A DNA stretch of 18,175 nt from Amphritea sp. (GTDB lineage Bacteria > Pseudomonadota > Gammaproteobacteria > Pseudomonadales > Balneatricaceae). The notes under the pieces were generated by a model. That model was not told the DNA's origin. It worked only from the letters and a program-made list of their open reading frames with translations, and searched no databases. Position 1 is the stretch's first letter, and each line of letters starts with the position of its first letter. Below are positions 1 through 6,333 of this stretch, in pieces. The DNA lies in NCBI GenBank assembly GCA_018067325.1, contig JAGPUU010000169.1:1-18175 (forward strand), read 5' to 3'. Made by a program: the position numbers and the translations under genes.

Positions 1-623
1 CGATCAGTAACCTTGTATTCGCTACTGAAAAACAAGCGTTTTTGGTAATCACTGAAAGCCTGTTGCTGATAACCGGTAATTACTCTTAGGGATATGTCGT
101 CGAAGTAGTCGGGGCGGTGTTCTTCAGACAGATGAAAACCACGATGCTCTACAGGTGGATTGCAATGGAGGTAATCACCCTGTTGGAGTTTTTCACCGGT
201 AAAACCGCCGATGCCTTCGCGGGTAACTGTCGCGCTGCTGGAAAAACTGTGCTCTACCTGAAAGCCGCCGCTAACGGCTAGATAAGCACGTGCGCCTTGT
301 GCCGAGAAGCTGACCTCGATTTTATCGCCTGCTTTGATCTTGTGTGCGTGCCAGCGATCTTGTTCAACGCCGTTGATCTTCAGGGGCATCTCTGCGCCGG
401 CCAGTACGATCTGTGCATCAGTCTCAGCTTGCATGACCAAACCGCCAAAACTAATCTCCAGCGTGGTGCTGTTCATTGGGTTATCAACCAGACGGTTAGC
501 CCATTTGAACGCCAGGCTATCCAATGGGCCACCGGTAGTCAGACCGATGCGATGGTGACCGAAACGGCCGGCATCCTGGATCAGGGTAAGCAGACCCGGT
601 TGAATAACTTTAAACCCGCTCAT
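1..623 (-). CDS. pxpC: 5-oxoprolinase subunit C (biotin-dependent carboxyltransferase-like), 3' part outside window
   Basis: Translating the minus strand from the ATG at 623-621 gives an open frame of 207 codons that runs off the left edge, so the C-terminal part is missing. The start MSGFKVIQPG, followed by LTLIQDAGRFGHHRIG and TTGGPLDSLAFKWANRLV, is the signature of the KipA/PxpC family (AHS2 domain). Family members are usually a little over 300 residues, so about two thirds is visible. In established systems PxpC works with PxpA and PxpB to convert 5-oxo-L-proline, ATP and water to L-glutamate, ADP and phosphate in the cytoplasm. The start overlaps the pxpB stop as ATGA, which points to translational coupling in one operon. 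No frameshift is seen in the visible part. Confidence 0.93.
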   Translation of the reverse strand, partial: MSGFKVIQPGLLTLIQDAGRFGHHRIGLTTGGPLDSLAFKWANRLVDNPMNSTTLEISFGGLVMQAETDAQIVLAGAEMPLKINGVEQDRWHAHKIKAGDKIEVSFSAQGARAYLAVSGGFQVEHSFSSSATVTREGIGGFTGEKLQQGDYLHCNPPVEHRGFHLSEEHRPDYFDDISLRVITGYQQQAFSDYQKRLFFSSEYKVTD

Positions 624-1333
624 TTTATCTCTCCCAGTTCACCACCCAGAGAGAAAAACTCATCACGGCCGATCGGGTTGAATTTAATGCGGTCTCCTAC
701 CTGAACGGGCATAGTGGGTTTAGCTTCTGGGTCGAACATCCGCGTAGGGCAGAGTCCGATCAGGTTCCAACCGCCGGGAGATATCGCCGGATAAACAGCG
801 GTCTGACGGTCAGCAATAGCGATAGCGCCACGGGGAACCTTCATTCTCGGTGTAGAAAGGCGTGGTGCGGCAATTCGTTCATCGACTTCGCCAAGGTAAG
901 CGAACCCCGGTGCAAAGCCGATGGCGTAGACCCGGTATTCCATCTCACTATGTAACTTAATCACTTCATCAGCACTGAGTCCGGCCCGTTGAGCCAGAGC
1001 ATCAAGATCGGGGCCAGATTCACTGCTGTAATATGCAGGCAGGATAACCAGATTGCCCTCTGCGTTAACGGCATCGCTCAATTGGTTGAGTACTTTTCGA
1101 ATGGTACTGCGTACTTCCAGGTGGTCAGTTGCCAACTGATCATAGATCACCAGCAATGACGCATAGGAAGGCACCATATCGATCAGCTTGCCATTTAGCT
1201 CAGTCTCAAGAATGGTGACTGCTTGTTGGACCCGTGCCGACACACTTGGATCGGTCTTTTCACCAAAGTAGATGATCAGAGCGTTTTCGCCAGCTATTTC
1301 GATGCGGATGCTGTTGTCTGCCATGCTAATCAT
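620..1333 (-). CDS. pxpB: 5-oxoprolinase subunit B (KipI/AHS1 family)
   Basis: This 237-residue protein is a full-length AHS1/KipI-family member. Family signatures are AIGFAPGFAYLGEVD in the middle, then PRLSTPRMKVPRGAIAIAD and the glycine-rich YPAISPGGWNLIGLCP near the C-terminus. It is the partner of PxpC in the cytoplasmic ATP-dependent 5-oxoprolinase. In Bacillus the homologue KipI was first described as an inhibitor of the sporulation kinase KinA, but in a gammaproteobacterium with pxpA and pxpC beside it the catabolic role is far more likely. The start at 1333 is chosen because its ATG overlaps the pxpA stop as ATGA. An internal ATG at 1324 (MADNS) is possible. Neither start has a clear Shine-Dalgarno, which fits translational coupling. 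Confidence 0.95.
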   Translation of the reverse strand: MISMADNSIRIEIAGENALIIYFGEKTDPSVSARVQQAVTILETELNGKLIDMVPSYASLLVIYDQLATDHLEVRSTIRKVLNQLSDAVNAEGNLVILPAYYSSESGPDLDALAQRAGLSADEVIKLHSEMEYRVYAIGFAPGFAYLGEVDERIAAPRLSTPRMKVPRGAIAIADRQTAVYPAISPGGWNLIGLCPTRMFDPEAKPTMPVQVGDRIKFNPIGRDEFFSLGGELGEIK

Positions 1334-2064
1334 TGGCGGATCAACTCTCTAATTTCCTCAATAGCGTTAACGCCGTCCATATTGTCACCATGTACACAAA
1401 GGGTATCAGCGCGCAGGTTTAAGGTATGCCCGCTGACGGTAGTGACGGTACCTTGTTCTTTAAGCTGTTTAACCTGAGTTAGCATCTTCTCTTTGGTGTG
1501 AACGGCACCTGGCTTAGTACGGGCTAATAACTTGCCGTCGTCGTCATAACAACGGTCGGCAAAGATCTCAAACCAAAGCTCTATACCGGCCGCTTTAGCT
1601 TCCTCAAGGTGTTGCTCAAATTGAGGCGTGCTCTGAAGCATCAGAACCAGTGGGCGGTGATATTCGGCGACTGCCTGCATGATGGTTTGGCGTATGGAAG
1701 CGTCAGCCATCATATCGTTGTACATAGCGCCGTGAGGCTTAACGTAGCTCAGTGCCATGCCCTGGGTTAATGCCATTCCATCGATAGCTGCGATCTGGTA
1801 CTGCACCATCGCTTTTAACTCTGCTGCAGAGGCTTTGATACTGCGACGACCAAAACCGACCAGGTCTGGGTAGCCGGGATGTGCACCGATAGTGACATTG
1901 TTCTCTTTGGCCATCGTCAGTGTCTTCTGCAACACCAGCGGGTCGCCAGCGTGAAAACCACAGGCGATATTTGCCTGGTCTATGTGCGGCATTACTGCTT
2001 CATCAAGCCCCATTTTCCAGGAGCCAAAGCTTTCACCTAAGTCACAATTGAGACGTAAAGACAT
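1330..2064 (-). CDS. pxpA: 5-oxoprolinase subunit A (LamB/YcsF family)
   Basis: The 244-residue protein has the usual family length and opens with the hallmark LNCDLGESFGSWKMG, followed by HIDQANIACGFHAGDP. Further typical elements are IGAHPGYPDLVGFGRR, YVKPHGAMYN, FEIFADRCYDDDGKL and the C-terminal CVHGDN. The conserved Asp and His residues in these motifs are intact. The family adopts a polysaccharide-deacetylase-like fold and is the A component of bacterial 5-oxoprolinase. A strong Shine-Dalgarno (AGGAG) lies about 9 bases before the ATG. The gene starts 13 bases after the end of the DUF1445 gene and runs by ATGA overlap into pxpB. The older annotation lactam utilisation protein LamB refers to the same family. 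Confidence 0.96.
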   Translation of the reverse strand: MSLRLNCDLGESFGSWKMGLDEAVMPHIDQANIACGFHAGDPLVLQKTLTMAKENNVTIGAHPGYPDLVGFGRRSIKASAAELKAMVQYQIAAIDGMALTQGMALSYVKPHGAMYNDMMADASIRQTIMQAVAEYHRPLVLMLQSTPQFEQHLEEAKAAGIELWFEIFADRCYDDDGKLLARTKPGAVHTKEKMLTQVKQLKEQGTVTTVSGHTLNLRADTLCVHGDNMDGVNAIEEIRELIRQ

Positions 2065-2077
2065 AGTTGGTTCTCCT

Positions 2078-2866
2078 TTACAGTATAGCCAGACGGCTGT
2101 TTGGCAGATCGGTTATCAACATATGGCCCGGACTGTGGGTGATACAGAATTCTGGCTTGGCTTGCTCAATGGCAACCTGTGGTGTTACACCACAGGCCCA
2201 AAATACTGGAAGCTCACCCTCTTTGATGGTGACGGCATCGCCAAAGTCAGGCGTATTGATATCGGTAATTCCGATCTGAGACGGATCACCCAGGTGAAGA
2301 GGCGCGCCGTGTACTGATGGAAAACGTGTGCAGATTTGTATAGCACGAATCGCATCAGCCGCTTTCATTGGACGCATACTGACGACGGTGGTGCCGCTGA
2401 AGCGTCCCGCACTTTTACACTCAATGTTGGTGCGGTACATCGGTACGTTGACACTTTCTGTGATATTACGTACTTCCAGTCCGTCGGCGATCAACGCTTC
2501 TTCAAAAGAGAATGAACAGCCTAATACAAAGGTCACCAGATCATCACGCCAGAAAGGTGTCAGGTCAGCGACTTCCTGGGTCAGTATGCCATTTTCGTAG
2601 ATACGGTATTTTGGTACGTCGCTGCGGATATCTATCTCTTGGCCCAGGTCTGGCAGCATAAACTCGCCCGGCTGGCTGGACATGCCAACAATAGGGCAAG
2701 GTTTTGGGTTCTTTTGGCAGAACTGGAGAAAGTCGTTAGCCCACTCTTTTGGCATAATCGCGAGGTTTCCCTGTACAAAACCCTGTCCGAATCCAGACGT
2801 ATTGCCGGTAAAATCGCCGCTGCGAATCTGCTGGCGGATCTCAAAAGGAGTCATCTCTTTGTTCAT
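2078..2866 (-). CDS. DUF1445 / YcsI-type putative hydro-lyase (D-glutamate cyclase family)
   Basis: This 262-residue protein carries the blocks of the DUF1445/YcsI family: [17 protein letters not shown] at the N-terminus, [22 protein letters not shown] and VVSMRPM in the middle, then [24 protein letters not shown] and [11 protein letters not shown]. It is full length with no signal peptide, so it should be cytoplasmic. The biochemical role in bacteria is not settled. The human mitochondrial protein DGLUCY, which contains a related domain, is reported to interconvert D-glutamate and 5-oxo-D-proline. Its position as first gene of a 5-oxoprolinase operon suggests a role in making, isomerising or using 5-oxoproline; that is inference. 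An AAAGG ribosome site precedes the ATG by about 8 bases. Confidence 0.93.
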   Translation of the reverse strand: MNKEMTPFEIRQQIRSGDFTGNTSGFGQGFVQGNLAIMPKEWANDFLQFCQKNPKPCPIVGMSSQPGEFMLPDLGQEIDIRSDVPKYRIYENGILTQEVADLTPFWRDDLVTFVLGCSFSFEEALIADGLEVRNITESVNVPMYRTNIECKSAGRFSGTTVVSMRPMKAADAIRAIQICTRFPSVHGAPLHLGDPSQIGITDINTPDFGDAVTIKEGELPVFWACGVTPQVAIEQAKPEFCITHSPGHMLITDLPNSRLAIL

Positions 2867-2888
2867 CAGTTTTACCTTTATTCTGCGG

Positions 2889-2901
2889 GTCGCAATGCGA
2901 C
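2889..2901. promoter_or_regulatory. Candidate operator dyad upstream of the 5-oxoprolinase operon
   Basis: GTCGCA-A-TGCGAC is a perfect 6-bp inverted repeat around a single base. It lies 22 bases upstream of the first start codon of the DUF1445-pxpABC operon. Its size and position suit a dimeric repressor site, but no regulator gene is adjacent to test this. Confidence 0.35.
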
Positions 2902-2952
2902 GCTCTTTTGTGGCTTCGTTTTTCCTGCATTTAAAGAATGCGGGACATCGAC

Positions 2953-2979
2953 AGCCTGATAATTGAATCCTATCAGGCT
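2953..2979. repeat. 9-bp perfect inverted repeat upstream of the 5-oxoprolinase operon
   Basis: AGCCTGATA and TATCAGGCT are exact inverted repeats separated by nine bases (ATTGAATCC). The element lies about 87 bases upstream of the DUF1445 start codon. It is not followed by a T-run on either strand, so it does not look like an intrinsic terminator. A regulator site at or near the operon promoter is the likeliest reading. I could not identify convincing -35 and -10 boxes. Confidence 0.45.
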
Positions 2980-3074
2980 AAACTGCCGGTAGAACAGAGT
3001 ACAAGCTTAGACCCTGTTGGAAAAAATGGAGCTAAAAGTAGAGCTCTAACGTCGAAGGAAATGGGGTAGGGGGA

Positions 3075-3099
3075 GGCTGGTCAGGATCGCTGACCAGCC
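3075..3099. repeat. GC-rich 9-bp stem-loop downstream of the small gene
   Basis: GGCTGGTCA and TGACCAGCC are perfect inverted repeats with a 7-base loop. The element begins about 50 bases past the stop codon of the small minus-strand gene at 3152-3343. The stem should be stable in RNA, but neither side has a T-run. It could be a 3'-end stabilising hairpin, a Rho-assisted stop or a protein site. Confidence 0.45.
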
Positions 3100-3151
3100 G
3101 GTTAACTGAAAATCTAGAGGTATTTAGAAGTCAGTCAAAACCTGTAGTCGC

Positions 3152-3343
3152 TTACTGATTGGCCATCCACTCTGTTACCTGGGCTTTAGTACGTCCGAAA
3201 AAGACGACGCGGGCTGTAGCGCTCAGGCCTCCGTTATAACCGATAGTACGACGGTATACCCACCAGCTATTTACCGCCTGTTCAACGATTTCATCAACAT
3301 GGCGAAGTTGTTGAAACTTGTTCAGTGAGATCATTGTGCTCAT
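3152..3343 (-). CDS. Small hypothetical protein, 63 residues
   Basis: I do not recognise this protein. It is 63 residues long with no signal peptide and no obvious membrane segment. The middle is rich in aromatic and basic residues (NSWWVYRRTIGYNGG) and the end reads VVFFGRTKAQVTEWMANQ. Codon use resembles the neighbouring genes and there are no rare-codon runs, which supports real coding. The ribosome site is weak: an AGAGAG stretch lies about 12 bases before the ATG at 3343, and a second in-frame ATG lies three codons in. It stands alone between two stem-loops, with the EAL-HDOD gene upstream on the same strand and the 5-oxoprolinase operon downstream. A function cannot be inferred from the sequence. 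Confidence 0.55.
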   Translation of the reverse strand: MSTMISLNKFQQLRHVDEIVEQAVNSWWVYRRTIGYNGGLSATARVVFFGRTKAQVTEWMANQ

Positions 3344-3433
3344 GAGTGGACCATACTCTCTTTAAATTCATGGTTGTGTGAATATGTAGTTATTGTCGTC
3401 CTACCATCGAATTCTGTCTAATGAATAATCGCT

Positions 3434-3468
3434 TATAGATCTGATAACAAATTTTTATCAGATCTATA
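3434..3468. repeat. 14-bp perfect inverted repeat (AT-rich)
   Basis: The arms at 3434-3447 (TATAGATCTGATAA) and 3455-3468 (TTATCAGATCTATA) are exact inverted repeats around a 7-base loop. This is the longest dyad I see in the window. It lies between the stop of the EAL-HDOD gene and the start of the 63-residue gene. It lacks a T-run in either direction. It may be the 3'-end hairpin of the EAL-HDOD transcript or an operator for the small gene. Confidence 0.55.
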
Positions 3469-3555
3469 GTTTCAACCTGATTATGTTTAGTTAGTTGTGG
3501 ATTTGCTTGGTCTTCACTCAGGAGGCTGGTGTACTGGAAGCAGGTATACCAGGGG

Positions 3556-4761
3556 TCAGATCATCTTTTGCGTAATGTTTGTCACCCAGGCCAGACTCTC
3601 AATATAGGATTCACTGAGGTCTTGTTCGGAGTGATGGGAAGATAATTTGTTCCAGTGACCCTGAATCAGACTATCAACACAGCAAAGCAGGTCGCCATAG
3701 GGGCCGTCACCCATGAGATTGGCTTTCTCTATATCATCACTCAGGAAGACCTGATCAAGAATTTCTTCCATTGGAATATCTAATAAGGCATCAAGGCCGG
3801 ACACGACACCCATCATAAAGGCCGTTGAACCAGACATCCCTGGACTATTTTCGGCCAAAAGCTCACACATACGAGCACGAATAAGTGTATGACGGGTCAA
3901 CTCTTCTGGTTTCCCCGTTTGATCGGAGAAAGCAATCAGGGCACACCAGCGTTTTATCTCAGATATTCCCAGCAGTACGATCGCTTCCTCAAGACCCTCG
4001 ATCTTTCTTATTAGATTATAGAAAGAGGAATTAACGATTCGAAGAATCTTGAATGTCAGCTGCGGGTCTTTTTTAATAACCAGCTCAATACTGGCGGGCG
4101 TTACATCGGGTTTCGCCAGAACTGACATCAGTTCGACCATGACTATTTCGCTGGAATTCAGCTGTTTACCTTCAACAAGCTGGGGGCGGCAAAGGAAGTA
4201 GCCTTGGAAGAGCTTAAACCCCAATGCCTGGCAACGTTCAAATTCAGCGTGTGTTTCTATCTTCTCTGCTAACAAAGTGACTTCGAAAGGCTTAAGGATT
4301 TCTACATGCCTGACGAGTTCTTCGTCGGTCATTTCGAGTATGTCTAATTTGACGATATGCGCCATACGAATGATGGGGTCAAATTCTGGACTGTAGATAA
4401 AATCGTCTAGAGCAACTTTATAACCTTCATCTACAAAACGTTGAATGCCGGAAATTAGCTCATCATCGACCTTCATACCCTCGAGAATTTCCAGCACTAT
4501 ATGTTCACGAGAAAGCTCTGGAATATGATCGGACTTCACCATCTCTTTGGTTAGATTGATGAAGGCAGGAAGCTTGGTTAGTTTGCCAGATTGATAGATG
4601 CTGGTGTAATTATTGAGTAGAACCTGACTAGTAGCACTATTGCCATCACTAATCAGATTATTTTGCAGACTGTCTTTTGAACGGTATAACAATTCATAAG
4701 CGACAACGTTTAGGTGCTGATCATAAATTGGCTGGCGGGCCATTAGTATATCCTGCGCCAT
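3556..4761 (-). CDS. EAL-HDOD signalling protein (YuxH/CdgJ type)
   Basis: This cytoplasmic protein has 401 residues and no membrane segment. Residues about 4-200 form an EAL domain: the signature is YELLYR (Glu23) rather than EAL, followed by FINLT (Asn69), LEILEG (from Glu91), ALDDF (Asp119-Asp120), VKLDI (Lys138), LLAEKIET (Glu166) and FQGYFLCRP (Gln186). Residues about 205-400 form an HDOD domain with VIKKDPQLTFKILRIVNSS and LGISEIKRW. Most metal and substrate positions are kept, but the usual DFGTGYSSL loop after the Asp pair is replaced by FIYSPEFDP. Relatives with altered EAL domains, such as CdgJ of Vibrio, act in motility and biofilm control. Whether this one hydrolyses cyclic di-GMP is uncertain. 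A GGAG ribosome site precedes the ATG. Confidence 0.9.
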   Translation of the reverse strand: MAQDILMARQPIYDQHLNVVAYELLYRSKDSLQNNLISDGNSATSQVLLNNYTSIYQSGKLTKLPAFINLTKEMVKSDHIPELSREHIVLEILEGMKVDDELISGIQRFVDEGYKVALDDFIYSPEFDPIIRMAHIVKLDILEMTDEELVRHVEILKPFEVTLLAEKIETHAEFERCQALGFKLFQGYFLCRPQLVEGKQLNSSEIVMVELMSVLAKPDVTPASIELVIKKDPQLTFKILRIVNSSFYNLIRKIEGLEEAIVLLGISEIKRWCALIAFSDQTGKPEELTRHTLIRARMCELLAENSPGMSGSTAFMMGVVSGLDALLDIPMEEILDQVFLSDDIEKANLMGDGPYGDLLCCVDSLIQGHWNKLSSHHSEQDLSESYIESLAWVTNITQKMI

Positions 4762-4835
4762 AAACCGCTCCTGCTTGTGGGCTTAATCAATAATGCACGC
4801 TGTAAGTAAGCCCTGTCTACGGGTGGCTAGAATTG

Positions 4836-4841
4836 AGTATA
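4836..4841 (-). promoter_or_regulatory. Possible -10 box for the EAL-HDOD gene
   Basis: On the minus strand TATACT matches the sigma70 -10 consensus well and would give a leader of about 70 bases before the EAL-HDOD start. No good -35 hexamer sits at the right distance, so this may be an activator-dependent promoter or chance. Confidence 0.3.
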
Positions 4842-4945
4842 GCGATTTTTTAAACGGTTAGGGCCTTTATTATCCCCGGATTGTGTATTTATTAAGCGAC
4901 AGGTTGAGAGGAGCCTAGATCGTAAATTTGTTCATCTCATTCAGG

Positions 4946-4973
4946 TTGTCAGAACTGACACAATTGCTATGAT
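4946..4973 (+). promoter_or_regulatory. Sigma70 promoter with overlapping dyad, upstream of the SH3 gene
   Basis: TTGTCA (4946-4951) and TATGAT (4968-4973) are separated by 16 bases, giving a near-consensus promoter with a leader of about 30 bases before the GTG at 5011. The -35 box overlaps a perfect dyad, TGTCAG-AA-CTGACA (4947-4960), which could be a repressor site. Confidence 0.65.
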
Positions 4974-5010
4974 GGGTCACTATATTGATACTTTTTAAGG
5001 ATCGAATTTC

Positions 5011-5787
5011 GTGAAGGCAACCATTGTTAAATCTGTTTTGCTGGCTTTTTTATGTCTGCTCTCCTTTGTGACCCATGCGTTTGAGTATTTTGTCGTTAAC
5101 CAAACCGCTAAGGTGTTATCTGCTCCGGATAGTAACGAGGTGATAACGCAGTTGAATAAGGGAAATGTTCTTCTGGAAATTGATAAACAGGGCAGCTGGT
5201 CTAAAGTTTTTTTTCTAACCTCTGAAAAGCAGCCTCTTAAAGGTTGGGTTTTAAGTGAACATCTCTCAGCACAACAGCAGGGAGCAAGTCGACCTGTTAG
5301 TGAAAGTGAAGATAGCGGGAAATATTATACAGTTGCTGTTAACGTTCTCCGGTTGCGAAGCGGGCCCGGTGGTGACCAGCCTATTGTCGGTGGCTTGAAG
5401 CGTGATCAGATGGTAAAGAAACTGCATCGTGAAGGTAAATGGGTAAAAGTCAGATATCGCAATGAGTCAGGTAATACTGCCCAGGCATGGACTGCAGCAC
5501 GATTTCTAAAGTCGGTTAAAGCGATACCACAAGGTAAAATATCTATTTCTGCCCCTACACCTTCTTTAACTAAGCCTGATGCTGGTAATGGTTTGTTTAG
5601 GGTTAAAGGCACGCAGGTTAATTTCCGTTCGGGGCCGGGAGCTGAGTATCGGGTGGTCGGCCAGCTGAGTAATCCACAACATGTCGAAGTGATTGCCAGC
5701 CAGAAAGAGTGGAAGAAAATCCGTGCCGATTTAAATGGTAAAGGCGTTACCGGTTGGATTGTTGAACGGTTACTTGAGGCGCGATGA
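5011..5787 (+). CDS. Secreted protein with three bacterial SH3-like domains
   Basis: This is the only plus-strand gene. It is 258 residues long and begins with GTG, with AAGGA about 10 bases upstream. Residues 1-23 form a Sec signal peptide ending THA, so the mature protein should be periplasmic or envelope-associated. Three SH3b-like repeats follow: about 25-86 (the most degenerate), 103-168 and 193-255. The last two carry the typical VLRLRSGPGG and VNFRSGPGAEYRVVG blocks and each ends in a tryptophan-glycine or alanine strand such as GWIVERLL. Such domains usually bind peptidoglycan or mediate protein contacts; no catalytic domain is present. A strong promoter precedes it and a terminator follows, so it is monocistronic. 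A T8 run at 5207-5214 lies in the first domain. Confidence 0.88.
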   Translation: MKATIVKSVLLAFLCLLSFVTHAFEYFVVNQTAKVLSAPDSNEVITQLNKGNVLLEIDKQGSWSKVFFLTSEKQPLKGWVLSEHLSAQQQGASRPVSESEDSGKYYTVAVNVLRLRSGPGGDQPIVGGLKRDQMVKKLHREGKWVKVRYRNESGNTAQAWTAARFLKSVKAIPQGKISISAPTPSLTKPDAGNGLFRVKGTQVNFRSGPGAEYRVVGQLSNPQHVEVIASQKEWKKIRADLNGKGVTGWIVERLLEAR

Positions 5788-5820
5788 GGGTTTCTTGTAA
5801 CTAAACCGGTTAACAGAAAT

Positions 5821-5852
5821 AAAAAAGGCTGAACAGAGTTCAGCCTTTTTTT
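5821..5852. terminator. Bidirectional intrinsic terminator between the SH3 gene and hpf
   Basis: AAAAAAGGCTGAAC and GTTCAGCC followed by seven T form a perfect stem with a 3-base loop. The T-run serves the plus-strand SH3 gene and the A-run serves the minus-strand hpf gene, so it can end both convergent transcripts. Confidence 0.92.
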
Positions 5853-5865
5853 GCTTGATTAGAGA

Positions 5866-6213
5866 TCATTCTTCTTCGACGATCTCTTCTTCAGGTTCAG
5901 CCATCACTGGGATGCCAGAGCCCTTTTTATTGGTTTGAATATCACGGATCTTCGCTAGCTGCTTATCAATCTTATGAGCTAGAGAGTCCAGTGCAGCAAA
6001 AAGATTTTCTTCGCTGGCCTTGGCAAATAGATCTTTGCCAGTCGCATGAATAGTGGCTTCAACAATCTCCTCTTTACCATTACTTTTTTCGATTGTTACC
6101 TGAGCGCTGGTGATAACGTTGTAGCGTTTCTGACTCTCCTCTAACCAGCTTTCAATTTTTTCTCGTAGTGCCGGAGAAACTTTGTCATTTCGATTAGTAA
6201 TATTGATATTCAT
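5866..6213 (-). CDS. hpf: Ribosome hibernation promoting factor, HPF/RaiA family (short form)
   Basis: This 115-residue protein matches the short HPF/RaiA family: MNINITNRNDKVSPALREKI at the start, then a KSNGKEEIVEATIHATGKDLFAKA core, and LAHKIDKQLAKIRD in the second long helix. These factors bind the decoding centre of the 30S subunit and idle ribosomes in stationary phase or stress. Escherichia coli HPF is 95 residues and RaiA (YfiA) is 113. This protein has an extra tail ending EPEEEIVEEE, so it is closer to RaiA in length, although that tail is more acidic than I would expect. It is not beside rpoN and ptsN, the usual setting of hpf, which favours a stand-alone paralogue. A GTAAGGG ribosome site precedes the ATG. 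Confidence 0.9.
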   Translation of the reverse strand: MNINITNRNDKVSPALREKIESWLEESQKRYNVITSAQVTIEKSNGKEEIVEATIHATGKDLFAKASEENLFAALDSLAHKIDKQLAKIRDIQTNKKGSGIPVMAEPEEEIVEEE

Positions 6214-6254
6214 TATGTGCCCTTACTTCAAACTATGCTTAATGTCACAACTAC

Positions 6255-6282
6255 AGAATGCGCTTTTCAGATTTTTTTGCAA
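6255..6282 (-). promoter_or_regulatory. Probable promoter of hpf
   Basis: On the minus strand TTGCAA (6282-6277) is followed after 16 bases by CATTCT (6260-6255), a fair sigma70 pair that would give a leader of about 35 bases. The -35 sits in one arm of a dyad, TTTGCAA-9 bases-TTGCAAA (6276-6298). The second match to the -10 consensus is imperfect. Confidence 0.4.
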
Positions 6283-6333
6283 GCGGTTGCGTTGCAAATA
6301 AATAACCATTTTGTGGTCAAAGATCAGAGGCAA

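Noticed and set aside
297..704. Plus-strand open frame of 135 residues at the left end
   Set aside because: It is antisense to pxpC and pxpB, whose motifs are clear. It is an artefact of the opposite strand.
2953..3099. The dyads at 2953-2979 and 3075-3099 as intrinsic terminators
   Set aside because: No T-run follows either stem in either direction, so I list them as repeats or possible regulatory sites only.
6276..6298. TTTGCAA/TTGCAAA dyad as the tadD terminator
   Set aside because: Read on the minus strand it is followed by A residues, not T. It overlaps the likely hpf promoter instead.
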